A stretch of DNA of 64,000 nucleotides from RGIG1902 sp034926865. Lineage in GTDB: Bacteria; Bacillota; Clostridia; Oscillospirales; Butyricicoccaceae. The translations under genes were made by a program, and so were the position numbers. A model generated the notes under the pieces. The model worked only from the letters and a program-made list of their open reading frames with translations, was not told where the DNA came from and did not search any database. The DNA is taken from NCBI GenBank assembly GCA_034926865.1, contig JAYFQP010000003.1, positions 1 to 64,000 of the forward strand, read 5' to 3'. Shown here piece by piece: positions 16,189 to 24,729 of this stretch; positions within the stretch are counted from its first letter, which is position 1; every line of letters starts with the position of its first letter.

Positions 16189-16590
16189 ATTTTATTCCTT
16201 CTTTCAAAAACACTCGTCCTATTTAAAAACACTGTTATTATTACTTTACAAACAGTATAAAGTAGCTATTATAGAAATTCTATGTGTAAAAAAGCATTTC
16301 TGCCCAATTTTAAGACACTGCGCAAAAAATGCACAATGTTTATATTATTATCCCAAAGTATAAACCAACCGGGATTTTTGACGCCTATCCTGCCCCGCCT
16401 ATCATTTGATGATATGCTGCAGTTTTTTAAAAAATACCTGTTCCTATTTGTATTATTCATTTTGCCGTTTAACCCCGATGCCGAAGAATGCTGAAAAAGC
16501 CGCTGACAGAATAACATTAAGTTTTCTTTTTTTCATCTGTTCTGTATTTTGCTCAATATTAGCCGAAATGTTCTTAGTGAAAAAACATGG
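16189..16590. other. intergenic stretch without recognisable gene
   Basis: AT-rich sequence between the divergent radical SAM and GGDEF genes. Open frames of 62-82 codons exist on both strands, but none has a convincing ribosome binding site or a recognisable product. Their codon content looks like non-coding AT-rich DNA. Confidence 0.5.
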
Positions 16591-16618
16591 TTGATAAAAG
16601 TGACTATTATAGTATAAT
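16591..16618 (+). promoter_or_regulatory. promoter of the GGDEF gene
   Basis: TTGATA (16591-16596) and TATAAT (16613-16618) are separated by 16 bp. GAGGAG precedes the ATG at 16666. Confidence 0.7.
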
Positions 16619-16665
16619 ATTCTATATACCCATTTTTATTTAGTAATTGATTGAGGAGAATTTCC

Positions 16666-17550
16666 ATGACCGAATTAATCACATTAACCCAGCTTCAGAA
16701 AGATCTGACTTTTTTTCAAAAGATGTATGATGCTGTTCGGCTTGTGGATCCTATACGAAAAAAAGTTATGGAAAGCCGCCTCTCTGGCCCCACATCCGAA
16801 GTATGCTATAACTATTGGGGCAGAGACTGCATTTGTGAAAACTGCATATCTATGCGGGCTTTTAACGAAAACAGAACCTTTATGAAGCTCGAACATAGCT
16901 CTAATGCCGTTATGCTTGTCACAGCCATGCCTATCGAACATTCAAATCATATCGTCGTTCTGGAGTTTCTCAAGAATACCACAGACACTATGATGATAGG
17001 AACCGGTGAATATAACAAAGGGCAGCTGCTTTTCAACGCAGTGCATGACCTTAACAATCTCGTTATTAGAGATGCGCTGACCTCCCTTTACAACAAAAGA
17101 TTTCTCGATGATCGCCTCCCAGCAGATATTGACTGTGCCGTCGTCAACCAAAACCCGCTGTCAGTTATTTTCATAGATATTGATAACATGAAAGCGGTGA
17201 ACGATGCCTTTGGTCACGTGGCCGGCGATCAGATTTTGAAGCTTGCGGCTATAACGATAAAAGGCTGTGTGCGGGACTCTACCGACTGGGTGGCACGATA
17301 TGGAGGTGATGAGTTTTTTGTTTGCCTCAACAACACCGATCATGAATCAGCTCTTGATATTTTCAAGAAGATTAATAACAGTTTTAAGCAAATCTCCTTT
17401 GATGTACAAGGCAATTCTATCTCAGTTAAAGTATCACAGGGCGTTGTAACGATGCCAACATCCGGCATGAGCGCAGAAGAAATAATACAGCTTGCAGACA
17501 GAAAAATGTACGAAGTTAAAAGGCTTAACAAGATACCAATTCAGCGTTAA
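16666..17550 (+). CDS. diguanylate cyclase with N-terminal Cys-cluster sensor domain
   Basis: This 294-residue cytosolic protein has a C-terminal GGDEF domain (about 130-294) with intact active site RYGGDEF (GGDEF 213-217), DALTSLYNKR and FIDIDNMKAVND, so it should make cyclic di-GMP from GTP. The region before GGDEF reads RDSTD, with one residue too many for a canonical RxxD inhibitory site, so product inhibition may be absent. The N-terminal 115 residues look PAS-like and carry Cys47, 55, 57 and 60 (CX7CXCX2C), a possible metal or redox centre. There is no membrane segment. The start at 16666 has GAGGAG at 7-nt spacing. Confidence 0.9.
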   Translation: MTELITLTQLQKDLTFFQKMYDAVRLVDPIRKKVMESRLSGPTSEVCYNYWGRDCICENCISMRAFNENRTFMKLEHSSNAVMLVTAMPIEHSNHIVVLEFLKNTTDTMMIGTGEYNKGQLLFNAVHDLNNLVIRDALTSLYNKRFLDDRLPADIDCAVVNQNPLSVIFIDIDNMKAVNDAFGHVAGDQILKLAAITIKGCVRDSTDWVARYGGDEFFVCLNNTDHESALDIFKKINNSFKQISFDVQGNSISVKVSQGVVTMPTSGMSAEEIIQLADRKMYEVKRLNKIPIQR

Positions 17551-17614
17551 GACGGCAAAGCGCTCAGCCAGTCAAGCTGTCTTTTAGGCCCGGGTATTAA
17601 TATAATAAAAATCA

Positions 17615-17643
17615 GGGCTGCGGAAATGTTTCTGCAGCTCTTT
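17615..17643 (+). terminator. stem-loop after the GGDEF gene
   Basis: GGGCTGCGGAAA pairs with TTTCTGCAGCTC (two G-T pairs), followed by TTTCCTC. The tail is a weak T-run, so termination may be partial. Confidence 0.45.
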
Positions 17644-17678
17644 CCTCATATAATTGTTTGAATTTTTTAAGCATAGCA

Positions 17679-17707
17679 TTGACACCACAAAAACAATTGA
17701 TTACTAT
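17679..17707 (+). promoter_or_regulatory. possible promoter of the GNAT gene
   Basis: TTGACA (17679-17684) with TACTAT (17702-17707) at 17 bp. A TATAAT at 17705-17710 would need a 20-bp spacer. Confidence 0.4.
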
Positions 17708-17810
17708 AATTATGTATTCAGCCAAAAAACTGTTTGCCCAATGGAAAACCTTGCTGTAACTTTCCTTCCCACAGAAAAGCAAAAATCATAAACCCAACGG
17801 AGGAATCATC

Positions 17811-18311
17811 ATGCATTTTGAAATCGAAGAGTTAAATCCTTCTGATTGGCCGCAAATGGCGGCAATTTATCTGGATGGCATTCAAACAAAACTCGCTACA
17901 TTTCAAACTGAAATCCCCACCTGGGAGCAATGGGACAAAAACCACAGCCCCCTCTGCCGCCTCGCCGCAAAAAACGGAGAAACGGTGCTTGGCTGGGCAG
18001 CCTTAAGCCCGGTGTCAAGCAGAAGCGTATATTCAGGCGTTGTCGAGGTAAGCATTTACGTAGGGGGGCAATATAAGCACCAAGGCGTTGGCCTGTCCCT
18101 CATGACTGAACTCATTCGGAAATCAGAGGAAGCAGGGTTCTGGACACTGCAATCAAGCATAATCAGGGAAAACAGCGCCAGCCAGGCCCTTCATGCAAAA
18201 TGCGGTTTCCGTACTATCGGTATCCGTGAAAAAATCGGCAGAATGGACAACGGCAAGTGGCACGATACTGTTCTGATGGAACGCCGTAGCAAAAAGACGG
18301 GAATAGACTGA
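17811..18311 (+). CDS. GNAT N-acetyltransferase, phosphinothricin/methionine-sulfoximine type
   Basis: This 166-residue single-domain GNAT is close in length and layout to the PAT/MnaT group, which acetylates the amino group of methionine sulfoximine, phosphinothricin or related amino acids. The features are the TFQTEIPTWEQW segment near 30-41, the beta-strand VEVSIYV, and the acetyl-CoA loop QYKHQGVGLSLM (pyrophosphate loop at 91-94). The conserved ENSASQALHAKCGF segment ends the core. The true substrate may be an ordinary metabolite; resistance to a herbicide-like compound should not be assumed. GGAGG precedes the ATG. It stands alone. Confidence 0.88.
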   Translation: MHFEIEELNPSDWPQMAAIYLDGIQTKLATFQTEIPTWEQWDKNHSPLCRLAAKNGETVLGWAALSPVSSRSVYSGVVEVSIYVGGQYKHQGVGLSLMTELIRKSEEAGFWTLQSSIIRENSASQALHAKCGFRTIGIREKIGRMDNGKWHDTVLMERRSKKTGID

Positions 18312-18475
18312 TATTCACAAAGAGCTTACTCCACGAACCTCTATTTGAATTAACAAACAGTGAGCTAAAAGAACTGTACAGAATGCGTGAGCTACTTTGC
18401 CATCTCGGAAGAAGCGGCGATTTTTCCGTCTCAAATAACAACAGAGTAAATGTTCGTTCCAAGACAATCTGTTGA
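18290..18475 (+). pseudogene. possible gene fragment of unknown family
   Basis: A 61-codon frame without a usable start codon ends at TGA 18473-18475. Its product reads like a real helical protein segment (LFELTNSELKELYRMREL, then CHLGRSGDFSV) rather than random translation. It begins inside the 3' end of the GNAT gene in another frame. It may be the tail of a deleted gene. The family is not recognised. Confidence 0.25.
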
Positions 18476-18940
18476 TAACATCACCGCAATTTGAAAATTG
18501 ATGTCATGCAGTTACTGTGCAATAATCCCATCCTCAAATAGCGGGAGCGCCTTAAGGAGCTCCCGCTATACTTATATACGCCATAGCCTCAGCCGCTTCA
18601 ATAAAGCAAATACATTACGGCACTAATAAAGCTATCGGCCAATATTTTTTCAAAAGTCAAACCGGAACAACTTATATAATAGCGTGCCTCATAAACTTTG
18701 ATGACATAGGATTTAACCCTGATTATAAGCATTAGCGTTTCAAAGCCCACAGGCCAAAACACCATTTTGCTCCGGCACATTTATGGTACTGATAGGCAGT
18801 AATTGCTATACACGCTGTCCCGGCTGACGTAAAAAACGAGTGTGTCGCCTAATGAACACACTCGTTTTTCGCGTCAGGAAAACGGACTGTATATATGGCC
18901 CTCTGGCTCTCGTCTTTTTCAGAATATTCAACTCAAATCA
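18476..18940. other. intergenic stretch with two stem-loops, no gene seen
   Basis: An 11-bp inverted repeat, ATAGCGGGAGC at 18538-18548 and its complement at 18559-18569, lies in the first part. The second hairpin is listed separately as a terminator. One 60-codon minus-strand frame (18598-18780) has no ribosome binding site and no recognisable product. Confidence 0.5.
18824..18877. terminator. bidirectional terminator downstream of the ABC permease gene
   Basis: CTGACG-T-AAAAAACGAGTGTGT pairs with its near-complement ending at 18877. A-runs and T-runs lie within the arms. It ends the minus-strand operon that finishes at 18941. Confidence 0.7.
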
Positions 18941-21607
18941 CTATTCAGCTTCCCTCAGGCGCTCCACAATTGTCTGTTTGCCTGCGAAGTGATAGGTAAT
19001 GAGCGGCAAGAGAACTCCTAACAAGAGGAAAATGGGCAAAACGGCAAGAACGGGCCAAATGATTAACCGATACGTGAAGAACCAAAACATGCTGCTCATG
19101 GCAACATTAAGCAGCGGTCCGGCGATCAAGCTGAAAATCAGCGAAAGCCCGGCAGCAAATACCGCATAGAAAACGCCTTCGAAGATCAGCATGGATTTAA
19201 GCTGCTTGCCCGTCATGCCAATTGACTGGAGCATGGCAAACTCTCTTTTGCGAGCCATGATGGAAGTTAAAACCGCATTCAGGAAATTCAGAACTCCGAC
19301 TAAGCCGATGATGAAACTCAGTGCGCCGCCCATCAGTAAAAACATATTCCGGAAACCGTCGAATTCCTGCACATAAGACTGCTTGGATTCATAATCCATC
19401 GTCGGCTCAATATTCTCCGTATATTCGTTAAGGAAGCTGTTCATTTCTCCGTTTGTCTCATCAGTGGTATTAAAAAGATAGGTCATAACGCCTTTTGTAC
19501 CAGTGTCCCGTTTGAACACTGTGTCATTCAGGACGAACTCCGGCGAGCCGTAGTAGCGATAGCTCATGGATCTGCGCATGGTCACACAGGCTGCAACAAT
19601 ATAATCAATGTCATGATATGCTGTCGGGCGGGAATTCAGATACACCTCATCCACACTGTCGGCATCCGCAACGGTTTCGCCAGTTCGGATATCGTACAGC
19701 TCCCAAGAATCCACATAGCGAAGGGTTACCGTGTCGCCTACCTTTGCCCACTGGGAATCGGTTTCGGGCTTGTCATAATCGTCTATGAGGTATACGGCGG
19801 CAATGGCATTCTTTGATGTATCATGCAGCAAGGAAAGGTCGCCATCTATAACCGTCAGCTGCTTAAGCGGATATTCTTCCATTCCATACAACTGAATGCC
19901 GTCGGCCACAAGACCCTCATCGGTATGTTCTGTTTGCTGAAGCATTGCGTCGAGCGTATCCGCATCATTCCATTGCCCATAATTTTGGCGGTACCAGTCT
20001 TCCGTAACAAAATCCTGCACCATGCCAGTCATGCCGTAGATGCGCCCTGAGTCAAGAAGGCCCCCCTGTTTTTCAATATCCGATATGACGGTCTCCGGAA
20101 CGACTGTATCTTTGCTGAATAACACGCCATTCGTTTGAAAGTAATTTGCATTCCCTACTATAAAGTCAGACACAACCCACTTCTGGAGATATTTATTCAT
20201 ATCAAATCCATTGGTAAAGGTGCATGTCACCTGAAAAAGCACAACAGCCAAGGCAAGCGATGCGACAACCAACACCGTTTTCTTGTGCCCGCGCCCAAGA
20301 TTGGCAAGCGCCATTTGCAATACTCCAACTCTCCCCTGGCTCTGCCTCGTGCTCTTTTTGATGTCGGAATTTTCAGTATAGCGTACGGCTTCCACCGGGG
20401 AAACCTTTGCCGCTATTTTGCCCGGCTTGCGGCAGGATATCATCACCGTAATGAGAGAAAATGCGGTAGCGGCGATAAAAATAAGCGGATTCGCCGTTAC
20501 AAAGGTTTTCTGGTAACTCATCGTCGACATGACGATCGGCGCAAGCACATTGCCGCACAGAAACCCCAACGCGAGGCCAACAGGAATCCCGATCATGGAT
20601 AAAAGCATCGCCTGCCTGATGATGATTTGACGTATCTGCCGCCCGGTGGTTCCTATCGTTTTCAGCAGCCCATAAAATCGGATATCACCTGAGACTGATA
20701 TCTGAAAAATATTATAAATAATCAGATACCCCGTTAAAATGATAAGAATGAGCATGGCGGCAAGGGCGATGACCGTTCCCAAATCTGCATTAGCGGAGAA
20801 CTGCGCTCCTGCATACCCCCAGTTTACACCCGTTGCAACGTAGTTGTCGGCCTGAGCATCTTCGGATTGATAGCCGCAATTAGACAGGATCGTATCCAGA
20901 TCATTTTCAATATGTGAGGCGCTTTTCAGATAAACGTTTAAACTCCATCTGCCCGTCAAATCTGTTTCCGACTGCCTTTTATAACCGGAAAGTATCTGTT
21001 CAGCATAGGAAAGTGGGACAACTGCCTGGCTTGCAACGCAGGCTTGATCATAGGTCCACCAGCCAGAAAGAGAAAAAGTGTCGGTTATCAACTGCGGATG
21101 ACCGGCGTCTGCACCAATATAATAGGGCAACTCAATTTTCGTCCCAATCTTCGGCTCAACTCCCAGGAGCTTGAGAATACGAGTATCGCAGGCGATCTGA
21201 TTTGTTCCTTCTTCCGGCAGAGCACCATGCTCCGGCACACAAAAGTCTCCCAACGCACAGGTTTTGTCCATATAGCTGACCTCGATATGCGCCTTGTTGA
21301 ATGGTGGGTCTGTCGGCATTCCGAGCATCAGCCTCGCGCCCGATTTCATGATAAGCGAATCGGAAGTCAGTTCTTCGATTTGTTCTTCAGTAACATTCTT
21401 GAAAGTCCCATGAAAATCGCCGCCCACCTGCCGAAACGTTTCCTGCTGAAAGGAGTTGACGATGGTTCCTGCGATTGTGAACAGTGTGGTAAAAAGAATG
21501 GTTGTCAGAGCTATTGCGATCACTGCGATCAGGTTTCTTGAGCGATTGGCCTTCATGCTTTTCCGGGACAGATTGGCAATTGTCCGCCTGTTTTTCACTT
21601 TAATCAC
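18941..21607 (-). CDS. FtsX-type ABC transporter permease, large two-module form
   Basis: This permease of about 888 residues starts at GTG 21607, which lies 5 bp before the stop of the ATPase gene and has GGTGGTGG upstream. A first transmembrane helix near 28-50 (LIAVIAIALTTILFTTLF) is followed by an extracellular region of about 230 residues. Then come an FtsX core of three helices (about 285-415), a second long extracellular region (about 465-750) and three final helices. This is the layout of exporters of the MacB/SalY/Bce kind that move or sense cell-wall-active peptides or lipids. It is the last gene of a response regulator-kinase-ATPase-permease cluster, which suggests antimicrobial-peptide or envelope-stress response. 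The exact substrate is unknown. Confidence 0.88.
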   Translation of the reverse strand: MIKVKNRRTIANLSRKSMKANRSRNLIAVIAIALTTILFTTLFTIAGTIVNSFQQETFRQVGGDFHGTFKNVTEEQIEELTSDSLIMKSGARLMLGMPTDPPFNKAHIEVSYMDKTCALGDFCVPEHGALPEEGTNQIACDTRILKLLGVEPKIGTKIELPYYIGADAGHPQLITDTFSLSGWWTYDQACVASQAVVPLSYAEQILSGYKRQSETDLTGRWSLNVYLKSASHIENDLDTILSNCGYQSEDAQADNYVATGVNWGYAGAQFSANADLGTVIALAAMLILIILTGYLIIYNIFQISVSGDIRFYGLLKTIGTTGRQIRQIIIRQAMLLSMIGIPVGLALGFLCGNVLAPIVMSTMSYQKTFVTANPLIFIAATAFSLITVMISCRKPGKIAAKVSPVEAVRYTENSDIKKSTRQSQGRVGVLQMALANLGRGHKKTVLVVASLALAVVLFQVTCTFTNGFDMNKYLQKWVVSDFIVGNANYFQTNGVLFSKDTVVPETVISDIEKQGGLLDSGRIYGMTGMVQDFVTEDWYRQNYGQWNDADTLDAMLQQTEHTDEGLVADGIQLYGMEEYPLKQLTVIDGDLSLLHDTSKNAIAAVYLIDDYDKPETDSQWAKVGDTVTLRYVDSWELYDIRTGETVADADSVDEVYLNSRPTAYHDIDYIVAACVTMRRSMSYRYYGSPEFVLNDTVFKRDTGTKGVMTYLFNTTDETNGEMNSFLNEYTENIEPTMDYESKQSYVQEFDGFRNMFLLMGGALSFIIGLVGVLNFLNAVLTSIMARKREFAMLQSIGMTGKQLKSMLIFEGVFYAVFAAGLSLIFSLIAGPLLNVAMSSMFWFFTYRLIIWPVLAVLPIFLLLGVLLPLITYHFAGKQTIVERLREAE

Positions 21608-22280
21608 GCTGACCACCACCCACAATTTTTCCATCCTCGATACGTATGATACGGTCAGCCATCTGCGCGATTTCTTCATTGTGGGTAATCATCACGATCG
21701 TCTGACTGAATTTCTGGCCAGTAACTTTTAAAAGACCGATCACGTCCTGACTGGTTCTGCTGTCCAGATTACCTGTGGGTTCATCCGCCAGTATAATAGC
21801 CGGTTGTGAAGCAAGCGCACGGGCGATTGCAACACGCTGCTGTTGTCCGCCTGAGAGGTTGTTCGGGAGATTATTCTGTTTGCTGTCCAGCCCGAGAATG
21901 TTGACGATACTGCTCACATAAGCAGAATCCGGCTCGTTGCCGTCAAGCTGAACAGGCAGAAGAATATTTTCCAAGACATTGAGAACCGGCACCAGATTGT
22001 AGTTTTGGAACACAAACCCGATTTTGCGGCGGCGGAAAATCGTCAGTTCTTCGTCTTTCAGCGAAAAGATTGCCTTGGAGTCCACCATCACTGTGCCGCT
22101 AGTCGGGCGGTCAAGACCTCCAAGCATATGAAGCAGCGTGGACTTTCCACTGCCGGATGTGCCTACTACTGCAACAAACTCACCCTTTTCAACAGACAGA
22201 GTGACGCCATCCAATGCATGGACGGCGGTTTCTCCGGTGCCGTAGATTTTTTTCAGATCTTTCGTTTCCAATATTGCCAT
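21600..22280 (-). CDS. ABC transporter ATP-binding protein (MacB/LolD/SalX type)
   Basis: This 226-residue ATPase pairs with the FtsX-type permease downstream. It has Walker A GTSGSGKST, the signature LSGGQQQRVAIARAL, Walker B IILADEPTGNLD and the switch His in MITHNEE. The start at 22280 (MAILETKDLKK) has GGGGGA at good spacing; a GTG/ATG further upstream does not. It overlaps the permease start. A hairpin and repeats upstream separate it from the kinase gene and suggest its own control point. Confidence 0.95.
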   Translation of the reverse strand: MAILETKDLKKIYGTGETAVHALDGVTLSVEKGEFVAVVGTSGSGKSTLLHMLGGLDRPTSGTVMVDSKAIFSLKDEELTIFRRRKIGFVFQNYNLVPVLNVLENILLPVQLDGNEPDSAYVSSIVNILGLDSKQNNLPNNLSGGQQQRVAIARALASQPAIILADEPTGNLDSRTSQDVIGLLKVTGQKFSQTIVMITHNEEIAQMADRIIRIEDGKIVGGGQRD

Positions 22281-22299
22281 GATATATTCCCCCATAAGA

Positions 22300-22333
22300 A
22301 AAGTCTGTACCGTATACTCACAATACAGACTTT
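22300..22333 (-). promoter_or_regulatory. inverted repeat in the kinase-ATPase intergenic region
   Basis: AAAGTCTGTA (22300-22309) and TACAGACTTT (22324-22333) are exact complements, forming a 10-bp stem with a 14-base loop just upstream of the ATPase ribosome binding site. It could be an mRNA processing or attenuation hairpin, or a protein-binding dyad. Confidence 0.5.
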
Positions 22334-22341
22334 AGCACCTT

Positions 22342-22404
22342 AATCTTTCCAGAATCTTTCGGAATGTCAGGCAAATCTAACAGTTTTGAAAGATTTCATC
22401 TTTC
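22342..22404 (-). promoter_or_regulatory. candidate response-regulator binding sites (AATCTTTC repeats)
   Basis: AATCTTTC occurs at 22342-22349 and 22353-22360, spaced 11 bp start to start (one helical turn), as expected for OmpR-family dimers. A third and fourth copy form the dyad GAAAGAT-TTC-ATCTTTC at 22388-22404, overlapping the kinase stop codon. This would let the regulator control the ABC genes separately. Binding is inferred. Confidence 0.45.
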
Positions 22405-23307
22405 CCGAGGCAGAAATACGGAAAAAGTTGTTCCCTTTCCAAGAACGGAGCTTACCTTGACATACCCACCTTCACTGGACAGGATCTTGCGTGTCAAATA
22501 TAATCCGATTCCGACACCTTCTTCTTCCCAAACCTGCGCAGAGCGATAAAAACGCTGGAATATTTTCGCCTGTTCTTCCTCCTTGATACCAATACCGGTG
22601 TCCGCAATATCGATGCGGCAAAACAGGTCATACCGCGTTACGCGAGCCGTAACCGCCCCGCCTTCCGGCGTGTACTTGACGGCGTTATCCACGATGTTAT
22701 AAATCGCTTCAGTCGTCCACTTAACATCAAAGCATGCTGATTCGGCACTTGAATCCATATCAATCTTAATATTCTTTCCAGCTGCTTTCGTGTCAATCTG
22801 TTTTTTTACACTGTCCAGCACCGTCTGTATGCTGTTTTTCTTTGAATGGAGCGACAGAATACCGGACTCTAACCTTGAGGTTTTGATCAGAGCGCCAATT
22901 AAAAAGTTCAGCTTTTCTGCCTGATTGTGCAGCGCGGTAACACAGCTTATGCAATCCTCTGGTAGGTCTTTTTCCTCCAAGAGCTGCGCATAAAGACTAA
23001 TATTAGCAATCGGTGTTTTTGTTTGGTGAGATATATCTGCAATCAGTTCTTTGATTTTATTTTTCTCTGCTTTAAGATTTTTCTCTGAAACCGCTGAAGC
23101 GGAAAGGTAACCCGCAAGCTTTGTCTCCACCTTTGAAAGAAGGCTTTCATCAAAGCTCATTTCACTAAAATCACCCCGAATCGCGGCATCCAGCATACGG
23201 TCCATGCTTTGCTGCACTCGTCTGGTCCTGCGGCGGTTCCATACCACCACACCCACAGAGGTGCAGAGTGCAATGATCGCAAGTGCCGACAAATATATTT
23301 CCGGCAT
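22396..23307 (-). CDS. sensor histidine kinase, single-membrane-segment type
   Basis: This 303-residue kinase has one N-terminal transmembrane helix (about 5-24) with almost no extracellular part, then a linker, a HisKA domain with His94 in DISHQTKTPI, and a HATPase domain with NIVDNAVKYTP, DTGIGI and GVGIGLYL. Kinases without an extracellular sensor often take their signal from a partner ABC transporter, as in BceS systems. That fits the adjacent FtsX-type exporter. The start at 23307 is chosen for its AAAGG spacing of 9; ATG 23313, overlapping the regulator stop codon, is an alternative. Confidence 0.92.
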   Translation of the reverse strand: MPEIYLSALAIIALCTSVGVVVWNRRRTRRVQQSMDRMLDAAIRGDFSEMSFDESLLSKVETKLAGYLSASAVSEKNLKAEKNKIKELIADISHQTKTPIANISLYAQLLEEKDLPEDCISCVTALHNQAEKLNFLIGALIKTSRLESGILSLHSKKNSIQTVLDSVKKQIDTKAAGKNIKIDMDSSAESACFDVKWTTEAIYNIVDNAVKYTPEGGAVTARVTRYDLFCRIDIADTGIGIKEEEQAKIFQRFYRSAQVWEEEGVGIGLYLTRKILSSEGGYVKVSSVLGKGTTFSVFLPRER

Positions 23308-23309
23308 GT

Positions 23310-23993
23310 TCATTTGCCTTTCACCGCCCATGTATATCCGAGACCATAAACATTTTTTATATAGTCCGGCTTGGCGGGTACATTCTCCAGTTTATTTCTC
23401 AGCCGTTTGATGGTAACAGACAAGGCGTTTTCATCTACATATTCAGCGCCGTCCGTCCAAATACGGTCAACAAGTTTTTCACGGGAAAGCGTCATTCCAC
23501 GATTTTCCACCAAACAACGCAGCAACTTTTGTTCTGTTTTGCTCAAATCAACCGGCACGCCATTTTTATAATACGCCATAAGATCAAAATCGAACAGGAA
23601 ATCATCGATTTGAATCTGACCAGATTGCATTGGAAGCGCTTTTCTCAACTGAGTATTGACCCGCGCCCGCAGCACGGCAAGCGAGAATGGTTTTGTGATA
23701 TAATCGTCTGCCCCCAGTTCCAGTCCCGTCACAATATCGGTTTCCATATCGTTTGCAGTCAGGATCATAACAGGGGTTGTCCCTTTTTTTCGCAGTTCTT
23801 TCAAAAAATCCAGGCCGTTTCCATCCGGCAAATTAACATCAAGAATCATCAGGTCGTACGTGTTTTGATTCATTTTCGAATATGCGGAGTACAAGTCAAA
23901 ACAAGTCTCTATCTGTATTTCATTTGTCTGCAACGCAAGACAAATGCCATTGCTTAACGCCTTATCATCTTCAATCAGCAGTATTTTTTTCAT
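23310..23993 (-). CDS. OmpR-family response regulator
   Basis: This 227-residue protein has a receiver domain with acidic pair Glu8-Asp9-Asp10, phospho-acceptor Asp52 in LMILDVNLP and Lys101 in YITKPFS. A C-terminal winged helix includes LSKTEQKLLRCLVENRG and VTIKRLRNKLE. The start at 23993 follows GGAGGTGGTG; a longer frame upstream lacks a site. It is the first gene of the cluster and is predicted to control the ABC genes through the repeat sites upstream of the ATPase. Confidence 0.94.
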   Translation of the reverse strand: MKKILLIEDDKALSNGICLALQTNEIQIETCFDLYSAYSKMNQNTYDLMILDVNLPDGNGLDFLKELRKKGTTPVMILTANDMETDIVTGLELGADDYITKPFSLAVLRARVNTQLRKALPMQSGQIQIDDFLFDFDLMAYYKNGVPVDLSKTEQKLLRCLVENRGMTLSREKLVDRIWTDGAEYVDENALSVTIKRLRNKLENVPAKPDYIKNVYGLGYTWAVKGK

Positions 23994-24241
23994 CTTGCTG
24001 TCACCACCTCCGAGAGCACTGTATGGGCCATTTTTCGTCAACCAATGAAATTATCTCTTATTGGTAAAACGCTGGTATCATTTTAAGCTTTGCGTTCTTA
24101 ATATAAAAGGTTCATGTACCTGATATAAATCGATCGTTGTATGATTCTCTTAAAATTTCTAATTGAATACACTGTATTTTATGATTTATCTCGACTATAA
24201 ACTACAAATCAGAAAAGGACAATAGCTATTTTCGAATATAT

Positions 24242-24269
24242 AAAAACCACCCATGTTAGGGTGGTTTTT
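24242..24269. terminator. intrinsic terminator after the small membrane protein gene
   Basis: AAAAACCACCC (24242-24252) pairs with GGGTGGTTTTT (24259-24269). It works in both orientations and ends the minus-strand gene at 24281. Confidence 0.8.
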
Positions 24270-24280
24270 ATGCGTTATGG

Positions 24281-24691
24281 CTATCCGATACAAAGTTCTT
24301 TTCCCAAACTTTGAAACACTTCATTTTTTGTTCGGCGAACGATGCTGCTGATTTTATTATCATTAAGCCGTATTTGCTCATGAGCCAAGAGACTTGACAG
24401 GCCGGGTAATGTCATGAAAATCGAAGTTACAATACACCATCTCCAGCGTAAAGCAAATAAAAATGGCTTCTTTTCTCTCGCTGGATTTCCCTTATCCTGG
24501 CTTTTCTCGTTCTCACTCATTATTTTCTCATACAGTAAAACGGCTCCATAAACAGTTTGAAAAGGAAGCAAAGCTGCCAGCTTAACGGCCACGCTCCAAC
24601 TGCATTTCCCCCAATACTTACTCATTGTCCCCACACTGATACCCGACAAAAATAAAACAATTATCCAAATTATGGAACGCCAGATACTCAC
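24281..24691 (-). CDS. small membrane protein of unknown function
   Basis: This protein of about 136 residues was not recognised. A hydrophobic helix near 4-22 (IIWIIVLFLSGISVG), a second near 35-55 and a third around 80-105 flank a Lys/Glu-rich cytosolic loop. The C-terminal 30 residues are polar. GTG at 24691 is preferred because AAAGGGGG is then 6 nt away; ATG 24697 touches that site. It follows a second small membrane protein gene on the same strand with a 38-bp gap, so the two probably form one transcript. Confidence 0.6.
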   Translation of the reverse strand: MSIWRSIIWIIVLFLSGISVGTMSKYWGKCSWSVAVKLAALLPFQTVYGAVLLYEKIMSENEKSQDKGNPAREKKPFLFALRWRWCIVTSIFMTLPGLSSLLAHEQIRLNDNKISSIVRRTKNEVFQSLGKELCIG

Positions 24692-24729
24692 CTGCATCCC
24701 CCTTTCATTTTTATATATCTAAATACAGC

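Noticed and set aside
16269..16594. Overlapping short frames on both strands between the radical SAM and GGDEF genes
   Set aside because: No ribosome binding sites, no homology recognised, and amino acid content typical of AT-rich non-coding DNA.
17811..18311. Dedicated antibiotic or herbicide resistance gene
   Set aside because: PAT/MnaT-like GNATs are common housekeeping proteins, and no mobile or resistance context is present.
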